Made by a program: the position numbers and the translations under genes
DNA from: Pedobacter sp. FW305-3-2-15-E-R2A2
GTDB taxonomy: Bacteria > Bacteroidota > Bacteroidia > Sphingobacteriales > Sphingobacteriaceae
Direction: 5' to 3'
Length of the DNA stretch: 64,000 nt
Assembly: GCF_038446955.1 (NCBI RefSeq)
Contig: NZ_CP151803.1
Location: 7,502,001-7,566,000, forward strand
The notes under the pieces: model-generated
The model's database searches: none
Told to the model about the DNA's origin: nothing
The model's input: the letters and a program-made list of their open reading frames with translations, nothing else
Shown: positions 61,487-64,000 of the stretch, one piece after another
Numbering within the stretch: the first letter of the stretch is position 1
Layout of the letters: every line of letters begins with the position of its first letter

Positions 61487-61570
61487 CCAAAATCATTTAA
61501 TGATATGATAAAATCATAAAATAAAATGTAACATAATTCGCGTCCTTTGGATAACCAAAAAATTAAACCA

Positions 61571-62827
61571 ATGACTAAAAATAAATACCTTTTTCCATTC
61601 ATCATGATCACGTCCCTGTTTTTTATGTGGGGTTTCGTGCACAATCTTGATCCAATCCTTATTCCTCACCTGAAGAAGTCGTTCAGCCTTTCTACACTGC
61701 AGGCTTCACTGGTGGATTCCGCGGTATTTATTGCTTACTTCCTGATGGCATTACCTGCAGGGTTTATCATGAAAAAGTATGGATACAAAACAGGTATCAT
61801 CATTGGTTTGCTGTTATTTGCAATAGGGTCATTTTTATTCATTCCCGCGGCAAATACACAGCTTTACTTTTTCTTCCTGATTGCACTTTTTATTATTGCC
61901 TGCGGACTGACGATTCTGGAAACCGCAGCAAACCCATATGCTTCTCTACTCGGGCCAGCGGAAACCTCGACCTTCCGACTGAACTTCGCACAGTCCTTTA
62001 ACGGGCTGGCGGCAACGCTTGCGCCAATTATCGGAGCGAAGATCATCCTGACAAAAGGATATTCAGATACAGAGCTAAATGCCATGACCGAGTCTGCGAA
62101 ACAGGTGGCTTTAGCCTCGGAGGCTTCCAGTGTAAAAATGCCTTACCTTATTCTGGGCAGCATTATTTTAGTGATTGCGATCATCTTCGCTTTCTTAAAG
62201 CTGCCGGAGATTAAAGAAACAGAACAAAAAGAAGGAGAGAAAACGGGCATCTTTCATGCCTTGGCACACCGTCACCTGAGCTGGGCCGTTGCTGCACAGT
62301 TTTTCTATGTAGGTGCACAGGTCTGTGTATTCAGCTTTTTCATCTTATATGCCACCAAAGCGGCGGGAATAGACGAGCAACAGGCGGCAAAATATGCAGG
62401 ATATGGAATGGGAATGGCTTTCATGGTGGGCAGATTTTTCGGAACCTTCCTGATGAAATTCATCAGTGCAGGAAAGCTCCTGTCGATCTATGCTTTTATT
62501 AATGTCATTTTATGTATCGTAGCCATAACATCCAGTGGAACTATTGCGTTGTATGCGGTAATAGGCATTGCCTTTTTTATGTCGATCATGTTCCCAACCA
62601 TCTTTTCTCTGGGAATTAAAGATCTTGGTAAGGATACTAAATTTGGAAGTAGCTTAATCATTATGTCTATCGTTGGCGGTGCCATATTGCCTCCGGTAAT
62701 GGGGTATATCAGCGATTTGACGCACAATATTCAAGTGGGATATATTGTCCCTTTAATCTGTTTTGTAGTGGTATTCCTGTTTGGCATAAAAGGCCATAAG
62801 GTGATTGAAAATAAAAGTTATGAGTAA
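61571..62827 (+). CDS. fucP: L-fucose:H+ symporter
   Basis: This MFS transporter of about 418 residues has 12 helices. The family motifs FFMWGFVHNLDPILIPHLKK, ETAANPYASLLGPAETSTFR and FAQSFNGLAATLAPIIGAKI are diagnostic of the FucP family (fucose, also galactose/glucose in some members). The ATG at 61571 is preferred over a TTG at 61547. Position after a fucosidase and before a mutarotase supports L-fucose. Its end overlaps the mutarotase start by 8 bases. Confidence 0.92.
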   Translation: MTKNKYLFPFIMITSLFFMWGFVHNLDPILIPHLKKSFSLSTLQASLVDSAVFIAYFLMALPAGFIMKKYGYKTGIIIGLLLFAIGSFLFIPAANTQLYFFFLIALFIIACGLTILETAANPYASLLGPAETSTFRLNFAQSFNGLAATLAPIIGAKIILTKGYSDTELNAMTESAKQVALASEASSVKMPYLILGSIILVIAIIFAFLKLPEIKETEQKEGEKTGIFHALAHRHLSWAVAAQFFYVGAQVCVFSFFILYATKAAGIDEQQAAKYAGYGMGMAFMVGRFFGTFLMKFISAGKLLSIYAFINVILCIVAITSSGTIALYAVIGIAFFMSIMFPTIFSLGIKDLGKDTKFGSSLIIMSIVGGAILPPVMGYISDLTHNIQVGYIVPLICFVVVFLFGIKGHKVIENKSYE

Positions 62828-63152
62828 GCAATATTATTTAACGCTGGATTTGAAAGCGGATGATCAGCTGATCGCAGAATACGAGGAAATGCATAAGGCA
62901 GTTTGGCCGGAGATTATAGAAAGCATCAAATCGTCAGGAATTCTGAATATGGAGATCTACAGGACAGGTAACCGCCTGTTCATGATCATGGAGGTGAGCG
63001 AGGACTTTAGTTTCGAGCAAAAAGCGGCGATGGATGCCGGAAATGAAAAGGTCCAGGAATGGGAAACATTAATGTGGAAATATCAACAGGCAGTACCGGG
63101 AGCGAAACCTGGTGAGAAATGGATGATGATGGATAAAATATTTCAATTATAA
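62820..63152 (+). CDS. L-fucose/L-rhamnose mutarotase (RhaM/PF05336 type)
   Basis: From ATG 62820 the product has 110 residues with the RhaM-type ferredoxin-like pattern: YYLTLDLKADDQLIAEYEEM, HKAVWPEIIESIKSSGILNM, EIYRTGNRLFMIMEV, ending PGAKPGEKWMMMDKIFQL. Such enzymes interconvert alpha and beta anomers of deoxysugars. Its gene overlaps fucP, so L-fucose is the likely substrate. The cytosolic enzyme speeds entry of imported sugar into catabolism. Confidence 0.85.
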   Translation: MSKQYYLTLDLKADDQLIAEYEEMHKAVWPEIIESIKSSGILNMEIYRTGNRLFMIMEVSEDFSFEQKAAMDAGNEKVQEWETLMWKYQQAVPGAKPGEKWMMMDKIFQL

Positions 63153-63158
63153 AGGGTA

Positions 63159-64000
63159 ATGTCAGCAAGCACTAAAAGTAGTTTTTTACAAATCCATCCG
63201 GATGATAATGTTCTGGTAGCCTTACAGGATCTACCTAAAGGACAGGTCATCGAATGGAATAATTCACAGATCATCTTACAGGATGACATCCGTGCAAAAC
63301 ATAAATTCTTTATCACAGACCTGAAGGTAGACGACGAGGTATTGATGTATGGGGTCCTGGTTGGAAAAGCCACTACTCCGATTCTTAAAGGAGGTCTGAT
63401 GACCACCGATAACATTCATCACGCTTCGCAGGATTATAGTTTCAGGGACGTAAATTACCAGTGGCAAAAACCAGATGTTTCTGCCTTTGTTAACCGTACT
63501 TTCAATGGCTATCACCGTAAAGACGGAAGAGTAGGAACGGCAAATTATTGGTTGTTTGTACCTACAGTATTCTGCGAAAACAGAAACCTGGATGTGATCA
63601 AAGAATCTTTATACCATACCTTGGGTTATGCGGTAACAGATAAATACAGACTGTTTACGGATCAGCTGCTCAGCGCCTTCAATGAAGGCGAAAGCATTGC
63701 ATCCTTTCAGCTGGATAGCCTTTCGACGATACAACCTGCAAAAAACAGGGTGTTTAAAAATGTGGATGGGATTAAATTTCTAAACCACCAGGGAGGCTGC
63801 GGTGGCACAAGACAAGATTCAGCCTTGCTGAGTAATTTGCTGGCTGCTTATGCAGATCATCCCAATGTGGCCGGAATTACGGTGCTAAGTCTGGGTTGTC
63901 AGCATTTGCAGACACAGGATTTGCTGAATGATGTAAAGAAAAGAAATCCTGCATTCGATAAGAACATCTTAATTTTTGAACAACAGCAGAGTCAGAGTGA
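63159..64000 (+). CDS. UxaA-family altronate dehydratase-like enzyme (probable fuconate dehydratase), partial
   Basis: The frame opens at ATG 63159 and runs off the window after 280 codons; the full family length is about 540. It has an N-terminal SAF domain (FLQIHPDDNVLVALQDLPKG, IPAKHKFF-like IRAKHKFFITDL, VLMYGVLVGKAT) and the start of the UxaA catalytic part (GYHRKDGRVGTANYWLFVPT, NHQGGCGGTRQDSALLSNLL). Altronate dehydratases remove water from sugar acids. In this operon it could dehydrate L-fuconate in an oxidative fucose pathway, which is inferred from context. Confidence 0.85.
   Translation, partial: MSASTKSSFLQIHPDDNVLVALQDLPKGQVIEWNNSQIILQDDIRAKHKFFITDLKVDDEVLMYGVLVGKATTPILKGGLMTTDNIHHASQDYSFRDVNYQWQKPDVSAFVNRTFNGYHRKDGRVGTANYWLFVPTVFCENRNLDVIKESLYHTLGYAVTDKYRLFTDQLLSAFNEGESIASFQLDSLSTIQPAKNRVFKNVDGIKFLNHQGGCGGTRQDSALLSNLLAAYADHPNVAGITVLSLGCQHLQTQDLLNDVKKRNPAFDKNILIFEQQQSQS

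Overview
The window looks like a chromosome segment of a Sphingobacteriaceae bacterium, most likely Pedobacter or a close relative. The evidence is gene content typical of that group: a FecI/FecR/SusC/SusD set, DUF6266, DUF4834, DUF6427, DUF2480, DUF3108 and DUF3109 proteins, YfhO, Bacteroidetes-style Rhs proteins with DUF6443, and promoters that fit the Bacteroidetes -7 consensus TAnnTTTG. No tRNA, rRNA or CRISPR array was seen.

Layout. 1-2250 (minus) is the end of a surface-glycan cluster: two methyltransferases and a flippase. 2400-7000 (minus) holds housekeeping and small envelope genes: a twin-repeat lipoprotein, DinB-like, DUF4476, a YjjG-type HAD phosphatase, DUF1648, upp, and a polysaccharide-deacetylase relative that has lost its catalytic core. 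7100-14050 (plus) is a complete ECF sigma / anti-sigma / SusC / SusD uptake locus. 14300-17190 (minus) is a compact three-gene ABC three-component (ABC-3C) conflict system: an REase-like effector, a small middle component and a DUF2326 SMC-like ATPase, with overlapping genes. 18600-26400 holds uvrB, ywbE, DUF4834, YfhO and a GH20 hexosaminidase.

26600-46100 is the accessory heart of the window, a polymorphic-toxin region. It begins with two secreted proteins that share a C-terminal coiled tail, followed by a full-length Rhs protein. The Rhs tip looks like a toxin, and the next gene is a free-standing copy of EF-Tu domain III, a likely immunity protein. A roughly 4.9 kb module then interrupts the array: XRE regulator, SymE-like protein, AAA-type ATPase, two overlapping tyrosine recombinases (one catalytically degenerate) and about 0.8 kb of GC-richer non-coding DNA. 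Beyond it lie displaced Rhs tips, each starting at the same conserved core segment: an Ntox24-like tip with immunity, a truncated lipase tip with an ankyrin lipoprotein, and a tip/immunity pair in which both genes carry single-base frameshifts. A 3' remnant of a second XRE regulator abuts the truncated lipase tip, suggesting that another module was deleted. The region closes with an IS/AraC relic, a large YD-repeat/DUF5977 surface protein and a third tail protein.

46200-57000 (plus) is an envelope and cofactor block: LpxH-like hydrolase, glycosyltransferase, DUF6427, coaX, an outer-membrane protein, lptC, a PpiD-like foldase, DUF2480, DUF3108, DUF3109 and rfbA. 57059-59102 (minus) holds an SDR oxidoreductase and an AraC regulator, with paired direct repeats upstream that look like the regulator's operator. 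59342-64000 (plus) is an L-fucose operon: GH29 fucosidase, FucP transporter, mutarotase and a UxaA-family sugar-acid dehydratase cut by the window edge.
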